DNA of 18,995 nucleotides from an uncultured Collinsella sp. (GCA_902475785.1 CABSAN010000039.1:1-18995), one strand, 5' to 3'. Positions 6,802 to 13,591 are shown, counted from the stretch's first letter. Numbers and translations: made by a program. The notes: generated from the sequence alone by a model not told the origin.

Positions 6802-8832
6802 CTACAGCTCGTTGGCCGCGTGATACGCCGTGCGAATGGCGCTCGCGATGTCGGCGGTGCGCTCGCCCGAGCAGTCTCCCACGCAGGTCACGGGCACCGT
6901 CACGCCATCCAGGTCAAACGCGTTGGCCTTGGAGCCCACGGCCATCACCACGTAATCGCAGGCGATCTTTACCGGCTCCTCGGCGCCGTCCTCGGTAGTG
7001 CGAATGGCCTCCACGCCCTCGTCGGTAATGGCGGTCAGGCGGGTCTTCACGTGCTGCTCCACGTTGTGCTCTGCAAAGTCGCTCATAATCAGCGGCAGAA
7101 TGGTCTCGGACTCGCCCGCGGCAATCTTGTCGAGCATCTCCACGATCGCCACCTCGCAGCCGCGCTGCAGCAGGTACTCGGCAGTCTCGGTGCCCACCAG
7201 GCCACCGCCAATGACGGCGACGCGGCCCGTAAGCTCCACCTTGCCGGCCAGCACGTCCCAGCTCGAGACGACCTTGTCCGAGTCGGCACCCGGAACGGGG
7301 ATGACCACGTCGTGCGCGCCCACAGCCACAATCGCAGCGTCGGCGGCGTTGAGGTCCTCAGCGGTAGCGGCATGGTTGAGCTCAACCTTCACGCCCAGGC
7401 CAGGCAGAATCTTCTCGTAGTACTCGACCGAGCGCATGATCTCGTCCTTGCGCGGAGGCGCGGCCGCCAGCACAATCTGGCCGCCCAGATGATCGCTCGC
7501 CTCGTAGACGGTCACGTCGTAACCGCGCTTGGCCGCCACGCGTGCGGCCTCCAGGCCGGCAATACCGCCGCCCACCACGGCGATCTTCTTGTCGCCCTCG
7601 CCCGGCTTGATGGCGATGGTCGCCTCGTCGCCGTTCTCGGCATTGAGCACGCACGAGATGTACTTGCGGTTTTGAATCGCATCGACGCAGCCCTTGTTGC
7701 AGTTGAGGCACTCGCGGATGGGTTCACCCGTGGCAGCCTTCAGCGCAATGTCGGGGTCGCACATGAGCGAGCGGCCATAGGCGATGATGTCGGCCGAGCC
7801 GTCTTCCAGGATCTTCTCGCCGGCCTCGACCGAGACAACACGGCCGACGGTTGCCACCGGCACGGAAACCAGGGCCTTGACGCGCTCGGCCACGGGCAGC
7901 GTCCAGTTGTAGGGCATGGCGCCCATGGGCGGAATGGTGTCGCCCATGTTGCCGGTGTGGTTGGCCTGCGCGACCTGGATCATATCGATGCCGGCGCCCT
8001 CCAGCAGCTTGGCAAACTCGCAGGCCTCGTCAGGCTGCAGGCCGCCCTTGCCGCGCGGCGTGCCGTCGGGGTTCTCCATGATCACGGGGAGTTTGTACTC
8101 CACCATCAGCTGCGGCGCGGCCTCCTTAATGGCGGCGACGACCTCGAGCGCGTAGCGAACGCGGTTCTCGAATGAGCCACCGTACTCGTCGGTGCGCTGG
8201 TTGAGGATGGCCGAGCACAGCGAACCCACCAGGCGGTCGCCGTGGACCTCGATGGCGTCGATCCCGGCCTGCTGCGCGCGAGCGGCCGAGGCAGCAATGG
8301 CTTCCTTGATCTGGGTGAGCTGCTCTACGCTGGCCTCGTTCACAAAGTGCTGCATGTCGTGGTGCAGCTTGGCGTATGCCTGATTGCGGATCTCGTTGGA
8401 CTCGGCCATCTTGGCAGCAAAGGTCTCCTCGTCGCCGGCGGCCTTGGCCTCCTGCGCGGCCTTGGCGGCAGCCATGGAGCCCATGACCATGCGGCCGACA
8501 CCGGGCACGTCGTACTCGGGGTGGAACAGCTGCAGCGCGACCTTGGCGCCGTGCTTGTGGACGGCGTCGGCCAGGGCCTTAAACGTGGGGATCTGGGCGT
8601 CGGTCGCCAGCTTGGGCGTGGGGCTTGCGGTCATGACGGGAGCGACGTCGCCGATGACGATGTAGCTCACGCCGCCACGGGCCAGGCGCTCGTAAAAAGC
8701 CAGGCTGCGCTCGCCAATGGAACCGTCGCGCTCCTCGTAGCCGGTGGTCAGCGGCGGGAACATAATGCGGTTCTTGAGCTCAAGGGGGCCAACCGTAATG
8801 GGCTGGAGCAGCTTGGATGCAGGTGCGGTCAT
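6802..8832 (-). CDS. Old-yellow-enzyme family Fe-S flavoprotein oxidoreductase (2,4-dienoyl-CoA/enoate reductase type)
   Basis: This roughly 676-residue enzyme has the three-part build of FadH, 2-enoate reductase and BaiCD/BaiH. An FMN TIM barrel (about 1-370) includes 'PITVGPLELKNRIMFPPL' and 'NQRTDEYGGSFENRVRY'. A [4Fe-4S] site follows with C377-x2-C380-x3-C384-x11-C396 (counting from the upstream ATG). Then come an FAD Rossmann motif, GGGIAG (423-428), and an NAD(P) motif, GGGLVG (about 543-548). Such enzymes move electrons from NAD(P)H via FAD and Fe-S to FMN to reduce activated C=C bonds; the substrate cannot be told from sequence. An Ala/Lys/Glu-rich helical insertion (about 124-165) interrupts the barrel. 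The start is set by the ribosome binding site: GAGAGGA abuts the ATG at 8838 but lies 6-7 bases before the in-frame ATG at 8832. It is monocistronic, with its own terminator. Confidence 0.9.
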   Translation of the reverse strand: MTAPASKLLQPITVGPLELKNRIMFPPLTTGYEERDGSIGERSLAFYERLARGGVSYIVIGDVAPVMTASPTPKLATDAQIPTFKALADAVHKHGAKVALQLFHPEYDVPGVGRMVMGSMAAAKAAQEAKAAGDEETFAAKMAESNEIRNQAYAKLHHDMQHFVNEASVEQLTQIKEAIAASAARAQQAGIDAIEVHGDRLVGSLCSAILNQRTDEYGGSFENRVRYALEVVAAIKEAAPQLMVEYKLPVIMENPDGTPRGKGGLQPDEACEFAKLLEGAGIDMIQVAQANHTGNMGDTIPPMGAMPYNWTLPVAERVKALVSVPVATVGRVVSVEAGEKILEDGSADIIAYGRSLMCDPDIALKAATGEPIRECLNCNKGCVDAIQNRKYISCVLNAENGDEATIAIKPGEGDKKIAVVGGGIAGLEAARVAAKRGYDVTVYEASDHLGGQIVLAAAPPRKDEIMRSVEYYEKILPGLGVKVELNHAATAEDLNAADAAIVAVGAHDVVIPVPGADSDKVVSSWDVLAGKVELTGRVAVIGGGLVGTETAEYLLQRGCEVAIVEMLDKIAAGESETILPLIMSDFAEHNVEQHVKTRLTAITDEGVEAIRTTEDGAEEPVKIACDYVVMAVGSKANAFDLDGVTVPVTCVGDCSGERTADIASAIRTAYHAANEL

Positions 8833-8886
8833 GGACATTCCTCTCTTGTAGGCGCGGCGGCGATGGTGCCGCGTAGTTGTCTAGAG

Positions 8887-8914
8887 GATATGGCATGGGA
8901 GCACAGTGGCGCAA
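8887..8914 (-). promoter_or_regulatory. Weak candidate promoter for the flavoenzyme gene
   Basis: On the minus strand TTGCGC (8909-8914), a 16-base spacer and an extended-type TGC-CATATC (-10 at 8887-8892) could form a sigma70 promoter about 55 bases before the start codon. The alternating repeat array begins some 60 bases further upstream, a position from which it could control this promoter. Confidence 0.3.
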
Positions 8915-8975
8915 CGGAAATCGGCGAATATCAAGTGGCGGCAGGTGGATGGGGGTGGGACGGCCCGTCGGTTTA

Positions 8976-9272
8976 TCTCAATCTGTAACAGTTACGCGGC
9001 AAACCCGGGTCTTACTGTTACAGATCGAGACATTCCTCTCAACCCATCCTCAACAGTCTAGATCTGTAACAGCTAGGCCCACTTTTGACCCCTCCCTGTT
9101 ACAGATCGAGACAAACCAAACCCGCCTGCCAGAAAATCTCAATCTGTAACAATAACTCGGCAAAATCCGTCCCTCGTGTTACAGATTTAGACAAACGGGA
9201 CCCAACCCACCGGTATATCTCGATCTGTAACACCTAGCCGCCCAAATCGGGTCTAGATGTTACAGATTGAGA
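8976..9272. repeat. Array of eight 15-bp elements in alternating orientation, period 40-41 bp
   Basis: Element TCTCAATCTGTAACA (with A/G and T/A variants in positions 4-6) and its reverse complement TGTTACAGATCGAGA alternate at 8976-8990, 9016-9030, 9057-9071, 9097-9111, 9137-9151, 9177-9191, 9218-9232 and 9258-9272. The intervals between neighbours are 25, 26, 25, 25, 25, 26 and 25 bases. The core ATCTGTAACA is invariant in all eight. Read as pairs, this is four tandem units of about 81 bp, each able to form a 15-bp stem with a 25-nt loop; the spacers are only weakly alike (about half identical between odd spacers). No ORF crosses it. It lies upstream of the flavoenzyme gene and at the edge of the accessory zone. 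Function unknown: a cooperative protein-binding array, a multi-hairpin RNA or a mobile-element remnant are all possible. Confidence 0.9.
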
Positions 9273-9390
9273 TTTTGTTTGAGAGGCTGAGAGCAGAACC
9301 CGAGCGGAAAAGCAAACGGGTCAATGACATCGCCCCGCCGTCATATCGGAGGCCACGCCCGGCAACCCGAGCGTGGGGCGGCTCCGCCAT

Positions 9391-9480
9391 TCCGGACATT
9401 TCAGCCCCTTTCCGGACATTTTTAGCCCGTTTCCGGACATTGTCCGCGAATGTCCGGAAACGGGATCGTCATGTCCGAGA
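9391..9480. repeat. TCCGGACATT repeat cluster with 12-bp hairpin, copy A
   Basis: Three direct copies of TCCGGACATT at 9391, 9411 and 9432 (20-21 bases apart) are followed by the inverse, AATGTCCGGA, at 9449-9458 and a half-match, CATGTCCGAGA, at about 9470. The third copy and the inverse form a stem of 12-13 bp (9429-9461) around a 7-base loop. There is no U-tract on either strand, so a protein-binding cluster or a factor-dependent terminator is as likely as a simple terminator. Confidence 0.7.
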
Positions 9481-9630
9481 TGGGATTTGGCCAACGGCAG
9501 TTCCCTAGTAAAGCCCCAGCTCCCCAGTAGAGCGCCCCGGTTCGCGCCACGACGGCGCACGCCAACATTACTTACCCGCGAGGAAGTGACAAAGGGGCAG
9601 CCCTTTGGGCCATCGAAGCCGCCGCGGCCA

Positions 9631-9694
9631 AGGTGCGGCATTACTGCGACAGAGGTGCGACATTACTGCGACAAAGGTGCGACATAGAGCGACC
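9631..9694. repeat. 22-bp tandem repeat with 11-bp-phased TGCGACA, copy A
   Basis: Two full units and one partial unit of AGGTGCGACATTACTGCGAC + AG/AA sit just past the stop codon of the broken AlbA_2 tail. Within each unit TGCGACA (first copy TGCGGCA) recurs every 11 bases, about one helical turn. Confidence 0.8.
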
Positions 9695-9697
9695 GCC

Positions 9698-9850
9698 CTA
9701 TCTTATCGTGTAGAACCGTTTTGAATCGTTGGGGGAGAAGCCGTGTCATTCGAGCAGCCCGTCTTCCTTGATCAGCTTGCCAAGCACTCGGCTTACCGTA
9801 CGGCGCGTATTCGGTCTCGAGACATCGAAGAGTTCCCAAGCGAGCAAGAT
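9698..9850 (-). pseudogene. 3'-terminal fragment of a second AlbA_2-type gene
   Basis: The minus-strand translation gives '...ELFDVSRPNTRRTVSRVLGK' followed by 'LIKEDGLLE*HGFSPNDSKRFYTIR*'. This aligns with the last roughly 45 residues of the intact protein ending at 10403 ('RRTASRVLGKLIEEDGLLEWHG...QFYTIR'). A TGG-to-TGA change at 9746-9748 places a stop where the intact copy has Trp. Upstream of about 9850 the similarity is lost and nothing else of the gene remains, so it is a decayed or truncated tandem copy. Confidence 0.7.
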
Positions 9851-10083
9851 CATTCGAGACGCCGTGGGCGCAAAGCCCTTCGATGCCGATACGGCACCGC
9901 GCCACATGCGCTACTCCCCATACTGGGCCTAAGGTAAGGGGTAGCCCAACTTTCCGTAACTTTCCAAAAGAGGACAAGCAGCTCTCTATTACTGATGGAC
10001 AGGGCTTCGGGCTGCGGATACGCATCCCCTCAAGACCGCCCTAACTTTCCTTAACTTCCCATCCGTCAACGCGGCCGGTCCGA
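9851..10083. other. Unassigned spacer between the two module copies
   Basis: This 233-base stretch has no counterpart in the other module copy. It contains two related strings, AACTTTCCGTAACTTTCC near 9948-9965 and CTAACTTTCCTTAACTTCCC near 10041-10060, but no credible ORF or structured RNA. It is probably debris left when most of the second AlbA_2 gene was lost. Confidence 0.4.
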
Positions 10084-10150
10084 TGACATCGCCCCGCCGT
10101 CATACCGAGGGCCACACCGCGGCAACCCGAGCGTAGGACAGCCTCGCCAT

Positions 10151-10217
10151 TCCGGACATTTCAGCCCGTTTCCGGACATTGTCCGCGAATGTCCGGAAAA
10201 GGACCGTCATGTCCGAG
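10151..10217. repeat. TCCGGACATT repeat cluster with 12-bp hairpin, copy B
   Basis: Direct copies lie at 10151-10160 and 10171-10180, the inverse at 10188-10197, and a CATGTCCGAGA half-site near 10208. TTTCCGGACATT (10169-10180) pairs perfectly with AATGTCCGGAAA (10188-10199) around the 7-base loop GTCCGCG, which is identical to the loop of copy A. Confidence 0.7.
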
Positions 10218-10325
10218 ATGAGATTTGGTCAGCGACAGCTCCCTAGTTCACGCCTTACTGACGCACACCAAATAAGCCGCCCGCGGGAAAGCGACAGAAG
10301 AACAGCCCCTCGGGCCATTAACGCC

Positions 10326-10399
10326 GCTGCGACAGAGGTGCGACATTACTGCGACAGAGGTGCGACATTACTGCGACAGAGGTGCGACATAGAGCGATC
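10326..10399. repeat. 22-bp tandem repeat with 11-bp-phased TGCGACA, copy B
   Basis: A partial unit, two perfect 22-bp units (10336-10357 and 10358-10379) and a final partial unit lie immediately after the AlbA_2 gene stop. TGCGACA occurs six times, each 11 bases after the last, with alternating GAGG and TTAC spacers. Confidence 0.85.
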
Positions 10400-10402
10400 A
10401 CC

Positions 10403-11845
10403 CTATCTTATCGTGTAGAACTGTTTTGGGTCGTTGGGAGAGGAGCCATGCCATTCGAGCAGCCCATCCTCCTCGATTAGCTTGCCAAGCACTCGGCTTG
10501 CTGTGCGGCGATTTCTCCCGATGTACGTCGCAAGTTCCCTTGCTGTTACCCTTCCGTTTGCGAAGGCCAACCTGACGGCGGCGAGCTCATACTCTCCCAA
10601 CGAGGCGATTACCTCGGGCGACACTTTGTCCTCAAGAGCCTCGCTTCTCCTAACAGTTCTGGCAACGATATTGTTCTCAAGCGTTAGCTGGACCCTCGCC
10701 CCATCAGGCTCCGTGTAGACCGGGTCGTTGAGTAGGAAGTTTTGCATCTCGGTATAAATGCGCTTGACACCCTCATTTAGCTCTCGGACCCAACCGAACT
10801 CGACCAGCGTGCGTGCGATGCGTGGGTTGCGCGAGTAACGAGTGGTCCTCATGTTGTCGAGCGTCACGATATTGGGAAGCGCACCCGGGCTGACAATTTC
10901 CAAACGGTCGTCGAACATCGAGACCCGAATATAGTCGCCGCGGAACGAGTAGTCGCGATGCGTCACCGCGTTGACCAGACCCTCGAACCAAGCGAACTCA
11001 GGATACTCGGGGACGGTCTGGAATTTCCCGTCGGCCCCCAGGAACTGAAATTCGCGGAGCATGCTCGAAATGAGTTCGTAGGCGTCTTGGATAACCTTGG
11101 GCAGCGGCCCACAGAAGCTTCGTTCTTTCGTGATGTTGAGACGCTCACCCGTCTCCATCTTGACGCCATCATAGCGCAGGACACGGACTCGGGCCTGCGG
11201 CATTATTGCGGACGGATCCCGCGCGAATAGCAGGGCTCCGGCAACAGTCAGCTTTCCGTCACGCATGAAACGGCGACTTCTAAGAACCTGGTCGTCGGAA
11301 ACTTCGGTTCCAAGAATCTTTTTGTAGCGATCAAGCACCTCGTGGTCCACGTCATCTAGGGAGGAATCCTCGATAAGCTCGTCCTCGAAGATTCTCTGCC
11401 CCTTGTCGTACTCGAGGGCGTAGACCTGTTCACGGCTGAGCTTCACGCTCTTGTCGTCCTGCCGCAAGAACACCTCGCCGTCACTCATGCGAGCAACAGA
11501 GTGATTGGTCGAGGCATCGACGTCCAAAACGAGAATGAAATCGTCCTCGCCCGAGGAATTGACCACGGGGATTCGGTCTTTATGGACAATAGGGGTCGGC
11601 GTGCAGGTCGTAAGTGCAGCGCGCTCAAAATTCTCAATGTCGCGCGCGCCATTACGCTTGAAGCCCGTTACCTCACCGTTATCCTCGATACCGATAACAA
11701 GCTTGCCTCCCGCCGAGTTGGCGAATGCGCTGATATGCTTCGCGATCTCCTTGTCATCCTTGCGGGCGCTCTTTCGATCGAAGTATTGATTCTCCCCGAG
11801 GGTAGAAAATAGATTCACATCGTTTGTCGCGATAGGTTGTTGCAT
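10403..11845 (-). CDS. AlbA_2 (Schlafen-like) domain, RecG-like putative transcriptional regulator
   Basis: This 480-residue protein belongs to the large 'AlbA_2/ATP-binding' family. The N-terminal AlbA_2 domain (about 15-130) carries 'ENQYFDRKSARKDDKEIAKHISAFANSAGGKLVIGIEDNG', with the conserved E-x4-D/E-K and GG-x-L-x-IG-x-(E/D)-D-x-G elements. The middle and C-terminal region has 'EGLVNAVTHRDYS' and 'NPRIARTLVEFGWVRELNEGVKRI', typical of the RecG-like/HATPase_c_4 part. The last 60 residues form a winged-helix-like unit ('VTARELATYIGRNRRTASRVLGKLIEEDGLLEW'). Family members are found among accessory genes, and their biochemical role is mostly unproven. Start: AAGGAGG lies 5 bases before the ATG at 11845, so the ATG 24 bases further upstream is not used. 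The phased TGCGACA repeats after the stop recur with the broken second copy and may be binding sites for this protein (inference). Confidence 0.88.
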   Translation of the reverse strand: MQQPIATNDVNLFSTLGENQYFDRKSARKDDKEIAKHISAFANSAGGKLVIGIEDNGEVTGFKRNGARDIENFERAALTTCTPTPIVHKDRIPVVNSSGEDDFILVLDVDASTNHSVARMSDGEVFLRQDDKSVKLSREQVYALEYDKGQRIFEDELIEDSSLDDVDHEVLDRYKKILGTEVSDDQVLRSRRFMRDGKLTVAGALLFARDPSAIMPQARVRVLRYDGVKMETGERLNITKERSFCGPLPKVIQDAYELISSMLREFQFLGADGKFQTVPEYPEFAWFEGLVNAVTHRDYSFRGDYIRVSMFDDRLEIVSPGALPNIVTLDNMRTTRYSRNPRIARTLVEFGWVRELNEGVKRIYTEMQNFLLNDPVYTEPDGARVQLTLENNIVARTVRRSEALEDKVSPEVIASLGEYELAAVRLAFANGRVTARELATYIGRNRRTASRVLGKLIEEDGLLEWHGSSPNDPKQFYTIR

Positions 11846-11910
11846 TGTCGCCTCCTTATATGGCTCCATAAAGAAGTGTAAGCCAAAGGCATCATAAGAC
11901 GGACTATGTC

Positions 11911-11954
11911 TAGCGGCTCCTTTACAGTCTATTCAGACGTCACCATTTTAGTTA
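11911..11954 (-). repeat. Conserved upstream box, copy 1
   Basis: This shares CAGAYGTCACCATTTTAG (17 of 18 bases) plus a flanking TAGCGGC.CCTTT block with 13549-13591. It lies 66-109 bases upstream of the AlbA_2 gene start. It is probably a promoter or operator shared with the cassette to the right, or the edge of a mobile unit. I found no clear -10/-35 pair tied to it. Confidence 0.55.
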
Positions 11955-12087
11955 AGGATTGTCACAACTCCTGCTAATTGGAGTCTATCGGTCGACAAGG
12001 CAAACCATCCGGTCCGTGATTATCGATGGCCCATCCGCTTCATATAACAAAAAGAGTCAAGATCCCTTCAAAGGAAAAGCGGCAATC
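11955..12087. other. Intergenic stretch without a recognisable gene
   Basis: It contains a minor inverted repeat, ACTCC/GGAGT, near 11968-11983. I see no ORF with a ribosome binding site and no RNA gene. The gap from the AlbA_2 start codon to the DUF4268 stop totals about 275 bases, including the upstream box and the terminator. Confidence 0.4.
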
Positions 12088-12120
12088 AAAACGCACTGGC
12101 AATTACTGCCTGGGCGTTTT
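12088..12120 (-). terminator. Terminator hairpin immediately after the DUF4268 gene
   Basis: AAAACGC (12088-12094) pairs with GCGTTTT (12114-12120) and an inner GGCA/TGCC pairs around a short loop. The stem has A/T runs on both sides, so it could work in both directions. On the minus strand it begins right at the TAA stop codon. Confidence 0.65.
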
Positions 12121-13052
12121 TAGAGCCCAATCTCCGCGATTATTTTTTTCATCTCGAGGGCCCATCCGAGCTGTTCCTCGATGTACCCCGGCCATGCGTC
12201 CTGGTGGCCCTTGATGGGGTGGCCCGCCTTGTAGAAGCGCAGCCCCGATGCCTTTTTCGCATCGAAGGGTGCCGCCGTCAGCCCGAGGTGATCCTCGAAG
12301 ACCCCGCTGTTGGCGATGGCGCGGTGCCCGATCTCCTTGTCGTCGTCCACGTACAACTCGATGCCCGTGCGGCCCTTGTGCGTATCGATGAGCAGGGCGA
12401 GATGGTATGCCGAGACCCCCAGGCGAAGCATCGACCAATGGTCCTTGCTGGGCTTCTGTGGGCTGAACTCCTTGAGGAACTCCGGATGGCCGCCCGCCAC
12501 CTCGCGGTAGGCCGTCCAGTACGCCAGCTTGACCTTTTCGGTCTCGCTGAGCCCCTCGGAGAGCTTCACGGTCTTGGTCCACTCGTTCGGCTGCTCGACC
12601 ACGCCGAAGCGCGGGGCGGGCAGGGAGCCCCCGATCTTCCAGAGCTCGACCTCGACCAGGAAGAACCCGAAATCGCTGTCGGTGTGCTGGTTGAGCCACT
12701 CGATGGCCTGGCGGTGCTCGTCGCGGGCGCGCGCCACGACCCAGATGACGACCTCGGCGCCCTTGCCGGCGGCATACGTGATCACCTTGCCGAGGTGGTC
12801 GTGGTTGGTGTCCTCGAGCTGGTTCTCGATGATCACCTTGCGGCCCGTACCGGACTCCTGCGCGTAGATGTCCACGTTGAAGGATCCGACCGAGGACTCC
12901 GTCTCTATGAGCTCGAGCTCGATTCCGACCGCCGTCCCGAGGGTTGCGAGATTCTGCTCCTCGGCCAGCCACTTGGTGAAGTCGTGGGCCTCATGCGGCC
13001 ACACCTCGCGCAAGGGGACCTTCTTGATGGTGTCCAGGTTATAGGTCTTCAT
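12120..13052 (-). CDS. DUF4268 protein with PD-(D/E)xK nuclease-like N-terminal core
   Basis: This is a 310-residue cytoplasmic protein. Residues about 30-130 look like a restriction-endonuclease-type fold: 'FNVDIYAQES' gives D61, 'VIIENQLEDTNHDHLGKVITYAAG' gives the E76-N-Q78 pair followed by a helix with His86/Lys89, and 'VIWVVARARDEHRQAIEWLN' follows. This matches the D...ExQ variant seen in some DUF families. Residues about 190-310 fit DUF4268 ('YWTAYREVAGG', 'LRLGVSAYHLALLID', 'YIEEQLGWALEMKKII'). DUF4268 genes often sit in accessory or defence contexts; the target here is unknown. The ATG has GAGAGG 7 bases upstream and overlaps the end of the 51-aa ORF by 14 bases, so translation is probably coupled. 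The coding GC is high and the frame intact. Confidence 0.85.
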   Translation of the reverse strand: MKTYNLDTIKKVPLREVWPHEAHDFTKWLAEEQNLATLGTAVGIELELIETESSVGSFNVDIYAQESGTGRKVIIENQLEDTNHDHLGKVITYAAGKGAEVVIWVVARARDEHRQAIEWLNQHTDSDFGFFLVEVELWKIGGSLPAPRFGVVEQPNEWTKTVKLSEGLSETEKVKLAYWTAYREVAGGHPEFLKEFSPQKPSKDHWSMLRLGVSAYHLALLIDTHKGRTGIELYVDDDKEIGHRAIANSGVFEDHLGLTAAPFDAKKASGLRFYKAGHPIKGHQDAWPGYIEEQLGWALEMKKIIAEIGL

Positions 13053-13194
13053 CCGTCACCCTCTCGACCGATAATCTGGCCCCATTGTAGAGCCTCTCGC
13101 CATCAAACGACCGTAGCAGGAGCCCACGACGTTCGTCGACGTCCTTCAGCTCGCACGGGTACACGAATAGCAAAATATATCTCTTCTTAGTCAT
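13039..13194 (-). CDS. Small ORF (51 aa) overlapping the DUF4268 start
   Basis: ATG at 13194 is preceded by GGAAGG at 8 bases. The product begins MTKKRYILLFVYPCELKDVD and ends RLSVERVTDEDL. It is charged, with a short hydrophobic N-terminal stretch (YILLFVY). The stop codon lies inside the start of the DUF4268 gene (14-base overlap), the usual sign of a coupled gene pair. I do not recognise the family. It could be a small partner protein or a leader whose translation controls DUF4268, and a truncated remnant of a larger gene is not excluded. Confidence 0.5.
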   Translation of the reverse strand: MTKKRYILLFVYPCELKDVDERRGLLLRSFDGERLYNGARLSVERVTDEDL

Positions 13195-13246
13195 GCGGTT
13201 TGCCTTCCCTTGAAAAACGAACCACTCGATCCGCGGAGAGGCGCTA

Positions 13247-13531
13247 TCAGGTGCCGTTCGTCAACGCCGCGGCGATTATGTCGCTGTCCGTGAAGACGAA
13301 ACTGATGAGCTCATCTTCCCAAGGCTCGCGCTCCTGCTCCTCCTCGGCCTCCTCGAACGTCATCGGCATCTCGCGCGCTCCCGAAAACTCGTGGCAGATA
13401 GCGTAGAGACGAGAGGGCCTATCAGCCCACTTATCAGCCGGTCGGCCAAAAGCGTCGTACTGCCGCAGCTCATCCCCAACATCGCGCCAGATTGTTCGAT
13501 ACCAACCCGTTAACGATAGGGTCAAGAGCAT
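13247..13531 (-). CDS. Hypothetical 94-aa acidic protein upstream of the DUF4268 cassette
   Basis: I do not recognise this family. The protein is acidic ('FEEAEEEQEREPWEDE') with a possible structured start ('GWYRTIWRDVGDELRQYDAFG') and a C-terminus 'ISFVFTDSDIIAAALTNG'. The ATG at 13531 has no convincing ribosome binding site, so the real start may differ or the gene may be the 3' part of a longer, lost ORF. It runs in the same direction as the 51-aa ORF (52 bases apart) and DUF4268, suggesting one transcription unit. The conserved upstream box lies 40-57 bases before its start. Confidence 0.4.
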   Translation of the reverse strand: MLLTLSLTGWYRTIWRDVGDELRQYDAFGRPADKWADRPSRLYAICHEFSGAREMPMTFEEAEEEQEREPWEDELISFVFTDSDIIAAALTNGT

Positions 13532-13548
13532 CGTAGACCGTATTCATA

Positions 13549-13591
13549 TAGCGGCGCCTTTGCTACGGCTCAGATGTCACCATTTTAGATA
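13549..13591 (-). repeat. Conserved upstream box, copy 2
   Basis: Second copy of the box at 11911-11954. The core is at 13571-13588 and the flanking TAGCGGCGCCTTT matches TAGCGGCTCCTTT. It precedes the 94-aa ORF and so the whole DUF4268 cassette. Confidence 0.55.

Larger units (their letters stand above)
9324..9697 (-). repeat. Downstream module, copy A (diverged duplicate of 10084-10402)
   Basis: From 'ATGACATCGCCCCGCCGTCAT' (written in two blocks in the other copy with no change in its first 20 bases) to the AlbA_2-type stop codon, this stretch aligns with copy B at 10084-10402. Both contain, in the same order, a GC-rich block, a palindromic TCCGGACATT cluster, a diverged middle and a TGCGACA repeat tract. 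Copy A has one extra 20-21-base TCCGGACATT unit. Together with the gene tail at 9698-9850, the duplicated block is about 500 bases. Open frames across it are not conserved between the two copies, so I do not call genes here. Confidence 0.75.
10084..10402 (-). repeat. Downstream module, copy B, following the intact AlbA_2 gene
   Basis: This is the counterpart of 9324-9697, beginning with the same GC-rich block and ending at the stop codon of the intact AlbA_2-type gene. It has two direct TCCGGACATT units where copy A has three, and a longer TGCGACA tract. The two copies are in direct orientation about 760 bases apart. Confidence 0.75.

Noticed and set aside
6670..8175. 501-codon plus-strand open frame
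   Set aside because: Antisense to the Fe-S flavoenzyme, whose cofactor motifs fix the true strand.
8976..9272. CRISPR array
   Set aside because: Spacing is regular and spacers are near unique, but the 15-bp elements alternate in orientation, are shorter than CRISPR repeats, and no cas genes are present in the window.
9663..10025. 120-codon minus-strand open frame over the broken AlbA_2 tail
   Set aside because: It is in a different frame from the homologous tail, is not conserved in the second module copy and has no ribosome binding site.
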